NCBI GenBank assembly: GCA_963662375.2
Contig: CAXXRP010000010.1
Span: forward strand, 186,001-250,000
Reading direction: 5' to 3'
From: UBA11612 sp963662375
GTDB lineage: Bacteria; Pseudomonadota; Alphaproteobacteria; Rhodospirillales; Rhodospirillaceae
Length of the DNA stretch: 64,000 bases
The translations under genes were made by a program, and so were the position numbers. The stretch's first letter is position 1, and each line of letters begins with the position of its first letter. Positions 52,076-60,288 of the stretch are shown here, piece after piece. The notes under the pieces were generated by a model. That model did not search any database and was not told where the DNA came from. It was given only the letters and a program-made list of their open reading frames with translations.

Positions 52076-52286
52076 CTAGTCCAAGTTAGCCAAGTAAGGG
52101 GAGGTGAAGTAATGCCCGTTGTGGCAGGTACTTCCAACATCGCCACCCGTGTTCAAATCTAGCTCAATCTGCCGCAGCAGATGCAATATGTCTTCATCCG
52201 AATACCGCTTCCGGGCCGTCTACCACCCTCCCAAATCTAGCCCAAAACTCTAACAAGTTCTGGCCCAGTTTTAAGGGGCAGGACAC
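52076..52286 (-). mobile_element. IS3-family (IS407-like) element remnant, 5' end
   Basis: Minus-strand reading from 52286: a terminal repeat TGTCCTGCCCCTTAAAACTG, a leader with TTTTGGGCTAGATTTGGGAG, and then the start of an OrfA-type transposase, RKRYSDEDILHLLRQIELDL followed by NTGGDVGSTC. Only ~45 codons remain and there is no start codon, so the element is dead. Its outer end touches the truncated RraA-like gene at 52288, which indicates that the insertion cut that gene. Confidence 0.65.
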
Positions 52287-52287
52287 T

Positions 52288-52644
52288 AATATTGCAATCC
52301 GCTCCGGCGCGGTTGGCGCCCTCGTCGATAGCTTTACCAGAGATTCTTCGGAGCTAAATAGTTTAGAGTTTTGCGTCTTTGCTTGCGGGATATACTATGA
52401 TGATATTGAGTACGAGGGCACGGTCCATGCTATAAATCGCCCGATTACAATTGGTGGGAACACGGTCGACAATGGTGACTATATTTATGCCTATGATGAC
52501 GGTGTCTTGGCCATTCCCCAGGACCAGTGGCCAAGTCTTCGCGACGCGGCCATGGTGGCTTTGAGGAAAGAATTTGAGGTGCGTTATGTTGTCATTATGG
52601 GTGAGGACTTAGATAAAGTGATTGGTAGGCATGGAGCGTTCTAA
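52288..52644 (+). pseudogene. RraA-like protein, 5'-truncated by the IS remnant
   Basis: The frame from 52288 reads IAIRSGAVGALVDSFTRDSS, PITIGGNTVDNGDYIYAYDD and GVLAIPQDQW, the second half of the RraA/aldolase-like fold (G-A-x-G-x-x-V-D, RD, GD...DDDGV-x-x-IP). The first ~90 residues and a start codon are missing. It continues without gap from the terminal repeat of the IS3-type remnant. It lies 30 bases before the nucleotidyltransferase gene and may once have been part of its operon. Recognition is by motif; family membership looks good. Confidence 0.7.
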
Positions 52645-52673
52645 TAATCCAGAGACGTACGGATTCGGCGAAG

Positions 52674-53522
52674 ATGGCAGAAAATGGAATGCCTGAGACA
52701 GGTTCGTTCTCCACAATCTTACTGGCGGGCGATCGTGCTGCTGATCTCTTGGCTGAGATATCACCGTGTAATCGAAAGGCGCTGCTGAGCCTCAATGGCC
52801 GGCCAATGATTCTTCATGTTCTCGATACGTTGATGTCCACTCCTAGCGTCGGGTCGGTAACAGTGGTGGCAAACCGTGTGCGAGAAATCTCTGACTACTC
52901 AGCGGTTTGCGAATGGTGTTCATCCTCTGATCACCGAGATCGAGTTCGTTATACTGAAGGCGCGGGCAGTCCAGCGGCAAGTGTTGTCGCCGCCCTGGAA
53001 ACATTACCTCTGCAGGGAGCTTTGCTTGTCACGACCGCTGATAGCCCACTTCTTACAGCTCAAACTCTCGAGCAATTTTGTCAGGCTACCTTGTTACTAG
53101 ATGATGCGGATGTCAGCGTGGGCGTCGCGACCGAGCGCGATATTCGAGCAGCATTTCCATACGCTCGACGAACATATATTCGGCTAAAAGGCAATGGCTA
53201 CAGTGGTTGTAATCTTTTTGCGCTTATGTCAGGAGTTGGCTCAAGGGCGGCGAGGATGTGGTGCGAAGTCGAGGACCGACGAAAACATCCATGGCACCTA
53301 ATATCCTACTTTGGCTTATCTACCCTATTTAGAGCGCTGTTTGGTCAGCTCGACCTTGAAGGTGCTTTCGCTGCGATTTCTCGCTCCATGGGCCTGAGAG
53401 TAAAAGCTGTAATATTAACTGATCCTGTTGCGGCAATGGATGTAGACCGGCCTGAACATATACCCATCGCTGAGGCGGTTCTGAGTAAGGGGGGTACTGC
53501 CGTGGCACCAGCGCACACATGA
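52674..53522 (+). CDS. MobA-like nucleotidyltransferase
   Basis: A 282-residue NTP transferase (GT-A fold). FSTILLAGDRAADLLAEISP is the nucleotide-binding start; KALLSLNGRPMILHVLDTLM continues it, and LLVTTADSPLL has the metal-binding Asp (near residue 122). RRTYIRLKGNGYSGCNLFAL and DVDRPEHIPIAE are typical of the MobA/NTP_transf_3 type. It likely makes an activated sugar or alcohol. It overlaps the next gene, a glycerophosphotransferase-like protein, by 4 bases (53519-53522), which points to one pathway, perhaps for an envelope polymer. Confidence 0.83.
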   Translation: MAENGMPETGSFSTILLAGDRAADLLAEISPCNRKALLSLNGRPMILHVLDTLMSTPSVGSVTVVANRVREISDYSAVCEWCSSSDHRDRVRYTEGAGSPAASVVAALETLPLQGALLVTTADSPLLTAQTLEQFCQATLLLDDADVSVGVATERDIRAAFPYARRTYIRLKGNGYSGCNLFALMSGVGSRAARMWCEVEDRRKHPWHLISYFGLSTLFRALFGQLDLEGAFAAISRSMGLRVKAVILTDPVAAMDVDRPEHIPIAEAVLSKGGTAVAPAHT

Positions 53523-54757
53523 ACGTTGCTGCAGATGTAGTTGCAGCACCGCGTTCGCAGGCGGGTGGTGCCGATGACGTCCGAGAGTACCGCCGCATAG
53601 CTTTCTTGTACAATCACGAAGCAGGGCACCAAGTCCGCCATAGCGCTGCTGTTATTCCAGAGCTCATTAAACGATATCCATCTGTAGAGGCCACGGTTCT
53701 TGCGACTTCCAACACTCTATCTGAGGTTGTTCGTCAAGTTGTTGGGCCAGGTATCGATCATCGCTGCTCGTTTGTGAGCCTCAAGATTCCCGCTTGGCAT
53801 AGGCCGTTCGCTCGGCTGGTCGACGCGGTTATCCCGTTCAGCAGGATTGATCAACTTTACTGCAACAAATCCCTTATTGCCGAGTTCGATGCTCTCGTCG
53901 TTACTGAGGGTACAAGCCTTTTTCTGAAGAATTTGAAGGGGCTGGAACATCTCAAAATTATTCGAATCGACCATGGCGGTGGTGATCGATCAATAGGATT
54001 TCAACCGTCATTTGCCGGCAATGATCTGGTGCTCTTGCCCGGAGCTAAGCAACGCGACCGCTACCTTGAGCTTGGCTACCTACGTGAAGACCAAATCGCA
54101 GTCGTTGGATATTCGAAGTTCGACACTATTAACGCTGATTTTGCCGCCCACCCAAGTTTATTTCCTGATGATAAGCCAGTTGTTTTGTACAACCCCCATC
54201 CAGAACCTCGCCTATCGTCATGGTATTCATTGGGCTTGGAAGTTCTCGAATATTTTTATAATTCCAAAGACTACAATCTGATTTTTGCGCCCCATGTCAT
54301 GCTATTTCTCCGACGAATTCATATTTCGGCCGAAGGGTTTTCGGCGCGTTTTCGGCGCAATCTCCCTGAAAAATACCTTAGGTGCCCGAATATACTTGTT
54401 GATACAGGCAGCACAGCGAGCCTGGACATGACGTATACCCGCGCTGCCGATATATACATCGGCGACGTAAGCAGTCAAATTTACGAATTCCTCATAAAAC
54501 CACGGCCTTGCATCTTCCTCAATTCTCATCATGCAGCTTGGCAAGGAAATCCGGATTACGCTTTTTGGAACTTTGGTCCGGTAATAGATAGTGTTGCGGT
54601 TTTGGATACTTGTCTCCGGAATTCACAAAAAGATCACTCCAAATATTGGTCTATGCAGGAGCAGGGATTTAGGACGACGTTCGATCAGCATTCGACCCCT
54701 GCTTCCGCACGGGCGGCCGATGCGATAGCGAAAGTTTTGGGGGACCTTAGGGCTTAG
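53519..54757 (+). CDS. CDP-glycerol glycerophosphotransferase-like / glycosyltransferase-B protein
   Basis: A 412-residue protein with a GT-B layout. Near the N-terminus is RRIAFLYNHEAGHQVRHSAA; in the middle are IRIDHGGGDRS and PGAKQRDRYLELGY; the C-terminal donor domain has YNPHPEPRLSSWYS, LIFAPHVMLFLRR and the motif TYTRAADIYIGDVSSQIYEF followed by LIKPRPCIFLN, typical of the Glyphos_transf (TagF-like) group. It would join a polyol phosphate or similar unit to an acceptor at the cytoplasmic membrane. The coupling with the nucleotidyltransferase fits a two-step activation and transfer route. The exact substrate is not readable. Confidence 0.78.
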   Translation: MNVAADVVAAPRSQAGGADDVREYRRIAFLYNHEAGHQVRHSAAVIPELIKRYPSVEATVLATSNTLSEVVRQVVGPGIDHRCSFVSLKIPAWHRPFARLVDAVIPFSRIDQLYCNKSLIAEFDALVVTEGTSLFLKNLKGLEHLKIIRIDHGGGDRSIGFQPSFAGNDLVLLPGAKQRDRYLELGYLREDQIAVVGYSKFDTINADFAAHPSLFPDDKPVVLYNPHPEPRLSSWYSLGLEVLEYFYNSKDYNLIFAPHVMLFLRRIHISAEGFSARFRRNLPEKYLRCPNILVDTGSTASLDMTYTRAADIYIGDVSSQIYEFLIKPRPCIFLNSHHAAWQGNPDYAFWNFGPVIDSVAVLDTCLRNSQKDHSKYWSMQEQGFRTTFDQHSTPASARAADAIAKVLGDLRA

Positions 54758-55166
54758 TAGAGTTTTCAAAGTCCGGATCGTTGATCTTTGTTAGGGATGT
54801 TACAGTGCAAATTCGTTGCCCAACGATCACCTTGCTGACGCGACGATGTACCTCTCCGGCTTCAGTAATAACCGGCTCCGGCCTCTCTTCAGTAATAAAT
54901 CGTACGTCACCCGAAGCGGCATATTTCATGCACGCTGAATCTAACTGCGCTTCATACCATTGCTCATCTTTACCGTGCACGAAAAGCATGGCGTTATTTC
55001 CTTTGCGCCAGTCGGTAACTCTCTGCAGATCACTAAACTGAAGTGGCTCATCTGCACTTGGCGTACTAGAATAGCCAATCAGTATACTGCATGCTAAGGC
55101 AACAGTAACGCCGCTGACACATCTAACAGAATTTCTTAAAATATTGAGCACAGGATAAGTACACAT
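54747..55166 (-). CDS. DUF6491-like exported small protein
   Basis: About 139 residues after choosing ATG at 55166 (an in-frame ATG lies at 55247). The signal-like segment is VSGVTVALACSILIGYSSTP. The mature part has NNAMLFVHGKDEQWYEAQLD, SACMKYAASGDVRFITEERP and a final VGQRICTVTSLTKI, which fits the DUF6491 pattern with two cysteines. Function unknown. It overlaps the 3' end of the glycerophosphotransferase-like gene by 11 bases in convergent orientation. Confidence 0.68.
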   Translation of the reverse strand: MCTYPVLNILRNSVRCVSGVTVALACSILIGYSSTPSADEPLQFSDLQRVTDWRKGNNAMLFVHGKDEQWYEAQLDSACMKYAASGDVRFITEERPEPVITEAGEVHRRVSKVIVGQRICTVTSLTKINDPDFENSTKP

Positions 55167-55312
55167 CTTGACCTCAACAGGCTGGCTGGTCGTGAAAGTC
55201 TCCTCGGACAGCCCCCTCATTTTACGTATGCGGCACACTTGGCTCAAACCGTTGTCCCGGTCATTATGGGACGTGACCCGGAATGCTAAATTGGAAAATT
55301 GGAAGCTTAGGG

Positions 55313-56419
55313 ATGCGCCCGACGGTTGTCGAATCCTGCTTTGAAGTTGCGTTCTGGTTGCTGGACAGGGCCACCGACGACGGTGAATACCTGCAGTCGC
55401 AGAAAATGAATCGGATTTTGTATCTCGCCTACGCCTATTACGGCATTCTGCAGCGCGGGGGCAAGCTCATGCCGGCAACCTTCATTGTCGCTGAGGAGGG
55501 CCCAATCGAGCCCACGGTATTCAAGGCATTTGCGCGCGGGCGGTCCATGGTTGACACTGCGCCCATAGACGAGGCTCCCCGCCATGTCCTTGACAGTGTG
55601 TGGCGACAATTTGGTGCCCATTCGGTGGACCATCTCGACAAGCTGCTTCGCGGTTACGCGCCGTATGCGGACGCGTTCGCGGTCGGGGCAGGTAGGGAAA
55701 TCGTCTTTGAAGCGATGGCGGAGTTCTACGGTGCGGAAGGCTTGACTCGCCGCCGGTCCGGGATCAAATCCGCGCAGCCCGACGCTCCTGTGGCGCACCG
55801 CGTTCTTCGCCCCAAGGTGATGAGAAATCACGCACGCAAACCCGTGAACGTTCATCCCTGGATGCCCAAAGTGTGGACTGAAATCATCCGTCGGATGCGC
55901 CAGCGGGCAATTGGATGGGCACGTGCGCTTGCGTTATTGCTGGCGCTATTTTTTGCAGTCCTTCCCGGGGTATCCGCGCAAGGCCACCGGCCCTACGAAC
56001 CGTTGGACCCTGCCAAAGCGCAATCTCTTCCTCAGACCCTACTTGCCATAGAGAGTAACGGGTCGATACACCATTTTTCGGTGGAACTAGCGGATACGCC
56101 GGACGAACATGCAGTCGGTCTGATGCACCGGAATTATCTGCCACCGGACCACGGCATGCTCTTCGACTATAAGAGCCCTCAATGGCCGCGGTTCTGGATG
56201 AGAAATACGTTCGTTTCTCTAGACATGCTCTTTATTCGTAGTAATGGCGAAATTGCCTATATCGCCGAGGATGCTGTTCCGCACTCCGAGCGGACGATAG
56301 GTCCTCGCCAACCGGTTCAGGCTGTCTTAGAGGTGCCAGCCGGTACGGTAGAACGATTAGGACTTAAAATCGGGGATACCGTCCGCCACCATATTTTCGG
56401 TAACGTTTCGTCATTTTGA
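55313..56419 (+). CDS. Fusion of Panacea (SocA-like) domain and exported DUF192 domain
   Basis: One open frame holds two parts that are normally separate. Residues ~1-140 are a Panacea/SocA-type domain (CFEVAFWLLDRATDDGEYLQ, SQKMNRILYLAYAYYGILQR, EEGPIEPTVFKAF), usually an antitoxin or adaptor. It ends with HRVLRPKVMRNHARKPVNVH, similar to the usual C-terminus of stand-alone versions. Then ARALALLLALFFAVLPGVSA is a signal peptide, and the rest is DUF192 (HAVGLMHRNYLPPDHGMLFD, PRFWMRNTFVSLDMLFIRSN). A signal peptide in mid-protein suggests loss of a stop between two adjacent genes, or an internal start near 55862 (MPKVWTE). The start at 55313 is chosen by homology; 55283 is possible. Confidence 0.75.
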   Translation: MRPTVVESCFEVAFWLLDRATDDGEYLQSQKMNRILYLAYAYYGILQRGGKLMPATFIVAEEGPIEPTVFKAFARGRSMVDTAPIDEAPRHVLDSVWRQFGAHSVDHLDKLLRGYAPYADAFAVGAGREIVFEAMAEFYGAEGLTRRRSGIKSAQPDAPVAHRVLRPKVMRNHARKPVNVHPWMPKVWTEIIRRMRQRAIGWARALALLLALFFAVLPGVSAQGHRPYEPLDPAKAQSLPQTLLAIESNGSIHHFSVELADTPDEHAVGLMHRNYLPPDHGMLFDYKSPQWPRFWMRNTFVSLDMLFIRSNGEIAYIAEDAVPHSERTIGPRQPVQAVLEVPAGTVERLGLKIGDTVRHHIFGNVSSF

Positions 56420-56432
56420 CGAAATATTTTAT
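56406..56432 (+). terminator. Intrinsic terminator after the DUF192 gene
   Basis: TTTCGTCA (56406-56413) and TGACGAAA (56417-56424) form a perfect 8-base stem with a 3-base loop, followed by TATTTTAT. The stem includes the TGA stop of the gene. Confidence 0.65.
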
Positions 56433-57091
56433 CGTTTCCGTGCCAACGTCAAACCGTCGCCGATAGGTACAAGGCTGAGTGTGACCCGCTCATCGGTGGC
56501 CAGCTTTTCGTTGACTTTTCGAATGGCGACTGTGTCCGCTTCCTGGTTGGACGGATCTGCCACTGCACCATGCCACAACACGTTATCGATGGCGACGAGC
56601 CCGCCCTGTCGCAAAAGCGTCAGCGCGTATTCGTAGTATATATCGTAGCCCGTTTTATCGGCATCTATGAAAGCGAAGTCGTAAGAACCGGCCTCTCCCG
56701 CACCAACCATGTCCTGAAGGCTCTCAGCCGCTGGCGCGAGGCGCAGGTCAATACGATCAGTCAGGCCAGCACCTTTCCAGTGCCGCCGGGCGATGGCGGT
56801 ATATTCCTCATTGATATCTAGCGCGACGACCCGGCCTGCGGCGCCCATAGCTTTTGCCACACACATGGCGCTATAGCCCGTGAAGGTTCCCACCTCAAAG
56901 GTCTTTCTGCCGCCGATCAGCTCAACCAGGAGCGCCATGAACTGTCCTTGCTCTGGCGAAATTTGCATGCGAGCCGCCGAGTGGGACGCGGTTTCTTCCC
57001 GCAAGCGGCGCAGATCGTCATCTTCGCGGACGCCCACCTGTCTAATGTAGGCGAGTAGGCTATCGGTCAAACCGGTCGTTTCGCGGGACAT
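56429..57091 (-). CDS. SAM-dependent O-methyltransferase (COG4122)
   Basis: A 220-residue caffeoyl-CoA O-methyltransferase-type protein. FEVGTFTGYSAMCVAKAMG near residue 80 binds SAM, VVALDINEEYTAIARRHWKG follows, YDFAFIDADKTGYDIYYEYA is the metal-binding segment (near 135-155), and GGLVAIDNVLWHGAVADPS is the conserved later motif. It needs a divalent cation; the acceptor (a catechol-type compound) is unknown. Single gene. Confidence 0.9.
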   Translation of the reverse strand: MSRETTGLTDSLLAYIRQVGVREDDDLRRLREETASHSAARMQISPEQGQFMALLVELIGGRKTFEVGTFTGYSAMCVAKAMGAAGRVVALDINEEYTAIARRHWKGAGLTDRIDLRLAPAAESLQDMVGAGEAGSYDFAFIDADKTGYDIYYEYALTLLRQGGLVAIDNVLWHGAVADPSNQEADTVAIRKVNEKLATDERVTLSLVPIGDGLTLARKR

Positions 57092-57246
57092 AGGGTAGGC
57101 TCCTAAATCAATGTAGTGGGACAGTGCCAGGGGGAGCGGCGGGGCGTCAAACTTGGTTTTTTCCGTACTCCTCCCATGCCGAAGGCGTCTTGTTCGGGGG
57201 TTGGAAACCTCTTAGGTTCTGCTCGCCGAGACGCGGCAAGAGGCTT

Positions 57247-57323
<77 letters not shown>

Positions 57324-57365
57324 GCCGCACGCACCTATCATGGGAACTGGGAGAGCAGACAAGCA

Positions 57366-57665
57366 ATGGCGGTATCAGTCAGAATCTTAAGGCCGGCTAA
57401 GACGGCCATGCAATCGGGCCGCGCGAACACAAGGCGCTGGTTGTTGGAATTTGATCCGGCCGACAGACTGGAGGCCGACGCGCTTATGGGATGGGCCGGC
57501 TCTCACGATACCAATCAGCAGCTCAATCTTTGGTTTTCGTCCAAGGAAGAGGCGGTTGCATTTGCCGAACGGAAAGGCCTGATATTCCGCGTTGAAGAGC
57601 CTAACCAGCGGGCTATCAAGCAGAGGGAATATGCCGATAACTTCGCCTTCAACCGCGTCTTCTAG
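57366..57665 (+). CDS. NDUFS4-like complex I accessory subunit (ETC_C1_NDUFA4)
   Basis: A 99-residue homologue of the mitochondrial complex I subunit NDUFS4/AQDQ, found in alphaproteobacteria. Conserved pattern: VRILRPAKTAMQSGRANTRR at the N-terminus, WLLEF, LMGWAGSHDTNQQLNLWFSS in the middle, and KQREYADNFAFNRVF at the end. It binds the peripheral arm of NADH:quinone oxidoreductase. The main nuo genes are elsewhere. It sits between tRNA-Pro and tRNA-Arg, a stand-alone position. This gene supports the alphaproteobacterial assignment. Confidence 0.93.
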   Translation: MAVSVRILRPAKTAMQSGRANTRRWLLEFDPADRLEADALMGWAGSHDTNQQLNLWFSSKEEAVAFAERKGLIFRVEEPNQRAIKQREYADNFAFNRVF

Positions 57666-57685
57666 GCGCGTATTGCAGCTGCTGG

Positions 57686-57762
57686 GACCCCGTAGCTCAG
57701 CTGGATAGAGCAACAGCCTTCTAAGCTGTGGGTCGCAGGTTCGAATCCTGCCGGGGTCGCCA
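57686..57762 (+). tRNA. tRNA-Arg (anticodon TCT)
   Basis: A 77-base tRNA with encoded CCA. Acceptor stem GACCCCG with CGGGGTC, anticodon stem ACAGC with GCTGT around CTTCTAA (anticodon TCT), T-arm GCAGG TTCGAAT CCTGC. Confidence 0.96.
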
Positions 57763-57794
57763 CCGCCGCATAGTGCCGCCCGAGGAGTCGAGGG

Positions 57795-58828
57795 TTAACC
57801 CAACTGCAATTCGCCGCATCTGGCCAGGAAAATGCTGATACAGCGGTCATGCCAGGGTGTCTGGCTGTCGGCCGCGTGAAATCCCACGTGTCCACCGTCC
57901 CTCGGCATCAGCAACGTCAGCAGTCCTTTGTCCGGCCATGTGCGGTCCAGATACATCTTGGGCGGTACCCAAGGGTCTGTGTGCGGATGAAGCAACAGCG
58001 CCGGTTTCTTGATCGCGCCCAGCAGCGGTCCGGCTGAGCTGCGGCGGTAGTAATCCTCGGCTCCCTCAAATCCATTGTGAGGCGCGACAATGAGGTCGTC
58101 GAAGGCATAAACAGAATCGATTTGCGATAAGACATTATGTGCGTCTACGGCCCGGCCTCCTACCCACCGGCGAGCGTCCTGCTTCATGCTTCGCAGTAGA
58201 AACCAATGATAGACGGCATTTCTCGGAGCCATGATTCGCTGCTGTGCGGCCTTCAAGTCGATGGGGGCGCATACCGCCGCACCACCCAACACATCCTCCA
58301 TTCCTTCGTTCTCTGCCAAATATTTCAAAACAACATTGCCGCCGAGTGATACGCCCACGCAAAAATTCCTCTGGATTTAAGATTTGCGGGAAATGCGGCG
58401 ATAGCGTCTCTCAGGTCGGCGCTCCGCCCGGCATGGTATTGGCCGTCACTTTTCCCCAGTGAGGGGCCGGCGCCCCGCAGGTTTAGGCGCAAGACAGCGT
58501 AACCTTGACTAAGATGATAGGCCGCGCTCACCATTATATTACGGCTGGTCTCGCAGCCTGTAAGGCCATGAACCAGAACAACGATGGGTTTCCCGGTGTC
58601 GGCTATCGGCCAGTTGAGGAGCGCCCACAGCTTGTCGCCGGACCCATCGTCCATCGGCAGGAACAGCCGCTCGGCGGCATACGGCGAGAAGTCTGGCGCC
58701 GGTCGCATGAGAGTGTTGTGAAGTGTTTGTAAATCGCCGCCATGCCAGGGTAGCCGCGGGCGAAAGGGCGGGAAGGCGATATCCCTCCGCCCCATCGTTA
58801 GTGGGTTTTCGTCAGTTCCGTTCGTCAC
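57795..58828 (-). pseudogene. YheT-type alpha/beta hydrolase, frameshifted
   Basis: The first part (58828 to ~58360) reads PRLPWHGGDLQTLHNTLMRP and VVLVHGLTGCETSRNIMVSA, then LRLNLRGAGPSLGKS and LKSRGIF. The second part (58358 to 57795), in another frame, begins at GVSLGGNVVLKYLAENEG, the nucleophile elbow, and continues to PALLLHPHTDPWVPPKMYLD and DGGHVGFHA with the catalytic Asp and His. A one-base loss next to a T5 tract near 58355-58365 explains it. All catalytic residues would be present in the repaired gene, so this could be recent decay or a sequencing error. Confidence 0.85.
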
Positions 58829-58912
58829 TACCTACTCGCGTGAGTCCTACCTAGTGATTACCGCCGTACGCCTGGCTGCATTTTCATCGTTGCCCTAGAC
58901 TCTATAGGGACA

Positions 58913-59473
58913 ATGGTGCCTATGAGGAGAGGGATTGTGATGCTCGTTTTCCGCAGTTGGTTCATGGGTAAGCTTGGCATGTATGCTGCGTATCATCGGG
59001 ACCGGCGCAATCAAGCGACGCATCACGTCGGCGTGCCACTCATCGTATTTTCGTTGATCTTAGCGTTGACGCAGGTACCGCTATTGCAATTGGGCGATGT
59101 CTCTGTGAGTGTCGCGCCGGTCGTTCTTGGCTTCCTGTTGTTGGGTTATGTGGTTGCCGTTCCGTTCGTGGGCGCTGTGGCCGCAATATTTTACATCGTC
59201 CTCTATTGGATTGCGGCGGTCCTGGCGGAAGGCTCCGTGTCCTCGTTGTGGACAATAGCCGGCGCCTATTTTGTTGGCGGCTGGATCACACAATTTGTTG
59301 GACATGTATTTGAGGGTCGGCGCCGGGCACTCACGGTCAATGCCATACAGATCTTTATGGCGCCGCCGTTTCTTATCGCAGAAATTTTGTTTGCTTTAGG
59401 GGCAGAGCGTTCTCTCGAGGGCCAAATTCAATCTCTCGCAGTAAAATATCTGCCGAAAGAAAGCGAGGCTTAA
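58913..59473 (+). CDS. Mpo1/DUF962-family membrane protein
   Basis: About 186 residues (a start at 58925 or 58940 is also possible). Pattern typical of DUF962/Mpo1 (PF06127): YHRDRRNQATHHVGVPLIVF near residue 30, several TM helices, GWITQFVGHVFEGRRRA near 123-140 and IFMAPPFLIAEILFALG at the end. Yeast Mpo1 is an iron-dependent dioxygenase that breaks 2-hydroxy fatty acids; the His residues of HxxH-type motifs (YHRD, THHVG, GHVFEG) are present. The bacterial role is less clear. Confidence 0.85.
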   Translation: MVPMRRGIVMLVFRSWFMGKLGMYAAYHRDRRNQATHHVGVPLIVFSLILALTQVPLLQLGDVSVSVAPVVLGFLLLGYVVAVPFVGAVAAIFYIVLYWIAAVLAEGSVSSLWTIAGAYFVGGWITQFVGHVFEGRRRALTVNAIQIFMAPPFLIAEILFALGAERSLEGQIQSLAVKYLPKESEA

Positions 59474-59523
59474 ACTCGCCGCTCGCGAGCGTTCTGCCGT
59501 TGCTATTTTCCGGTAGGCCTTAG

Positions 59524-60246
59524 TTAGAACTCAAAGGCTTTGCCGGTGTTGTTTATGCGGTAGCCGACATATAACTCCAGCATACCTTCAATATAGGTCG
59601 CCGCAACCAGCGGGCCCAGGTCAATCGGCTCGAGCCGGGCGCCTTTCACCAACCGTGCAACACGTCCCTTGGCCTGGCGATCATCCCCGGCAAGGGGAAC
59701 GCTTACCGGGCCGCCCGCCAGCGATCGGCCGTGCAGAATGGCCATTCCAAGCGTGTTGAAGGCCTTCACCACATGAGCGCTCTTCGCCCATTCCTAGATC
59801 ATTTCTCCGCTTGACGTTTTCAGATCCGGCGGGGCTTCAAAGCGGCCATTCGTAACCTTCAGTCCGTTGATAGGGTTCATTATGACCTTACCGGACACGT
59901 CGCCTAACCCCTTCACGATGCCCTCGGCCGCTTTCCAGGGCAAGGCCAGAAACACGAGGTCGGTCTTCGCCGCGGCTTCTGCATTGGTATAAGCCGACGC
60001 ATTGTTTCCTGTTGCTTTCACCAGCGCCGTCACCCGGTCTTCACCGGGTGTGCGCTAGCCATAGATGATCTTGTAGCTAAGGCCCGCCCACCGTTTTCCC
60101 AGCGCCCCGCCCACTTCACCGGTTCCGAGAATGGCGACAGAGGGCTTGCTTCTGTTTGCATAAGCAGAGCGGGTTATAACGTTTGGGAGAAGTCCGGTGC
60201 TCGCTGCTGCGGCCATCAGCGCGAGTGTTGAGCGTCGCTCGATCAT
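59524..60246 (-). pseudogene. NADP-dependent F420/oxidoreductase-like gene with two in-frame TAG codons
   Basis: A Rossmann protein of the NADPH:F420 reductase/pyrroline-5-carboxylate reductase-like type in one reading frame. N-terminus: RRSTLALMAAAASTGLLPNV (possible Tat signal), then PSVAILGTGEVGGALGKRWA. A TAG at 60052-60054 follows SYKIIYG, then RTPGEDRVTALVKATG, LVFLALPWKAAEG and KVIMNPINGL. A second TAG at 59791-59793 follows GEMI, then EWAKSAHVVKAFNTLGMAIL and GPLVAATYIEGMLELYV. Both stops are single-base changes from plausible codons (Ser and Gln). The full protein would be about 240 residues. No frame change is needed. Confidence 0.82.
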
Positions 60247-60288
60247 TAGGAAACTCCGTATCGGTGAACAGGAAGGGGCGATGACAGA

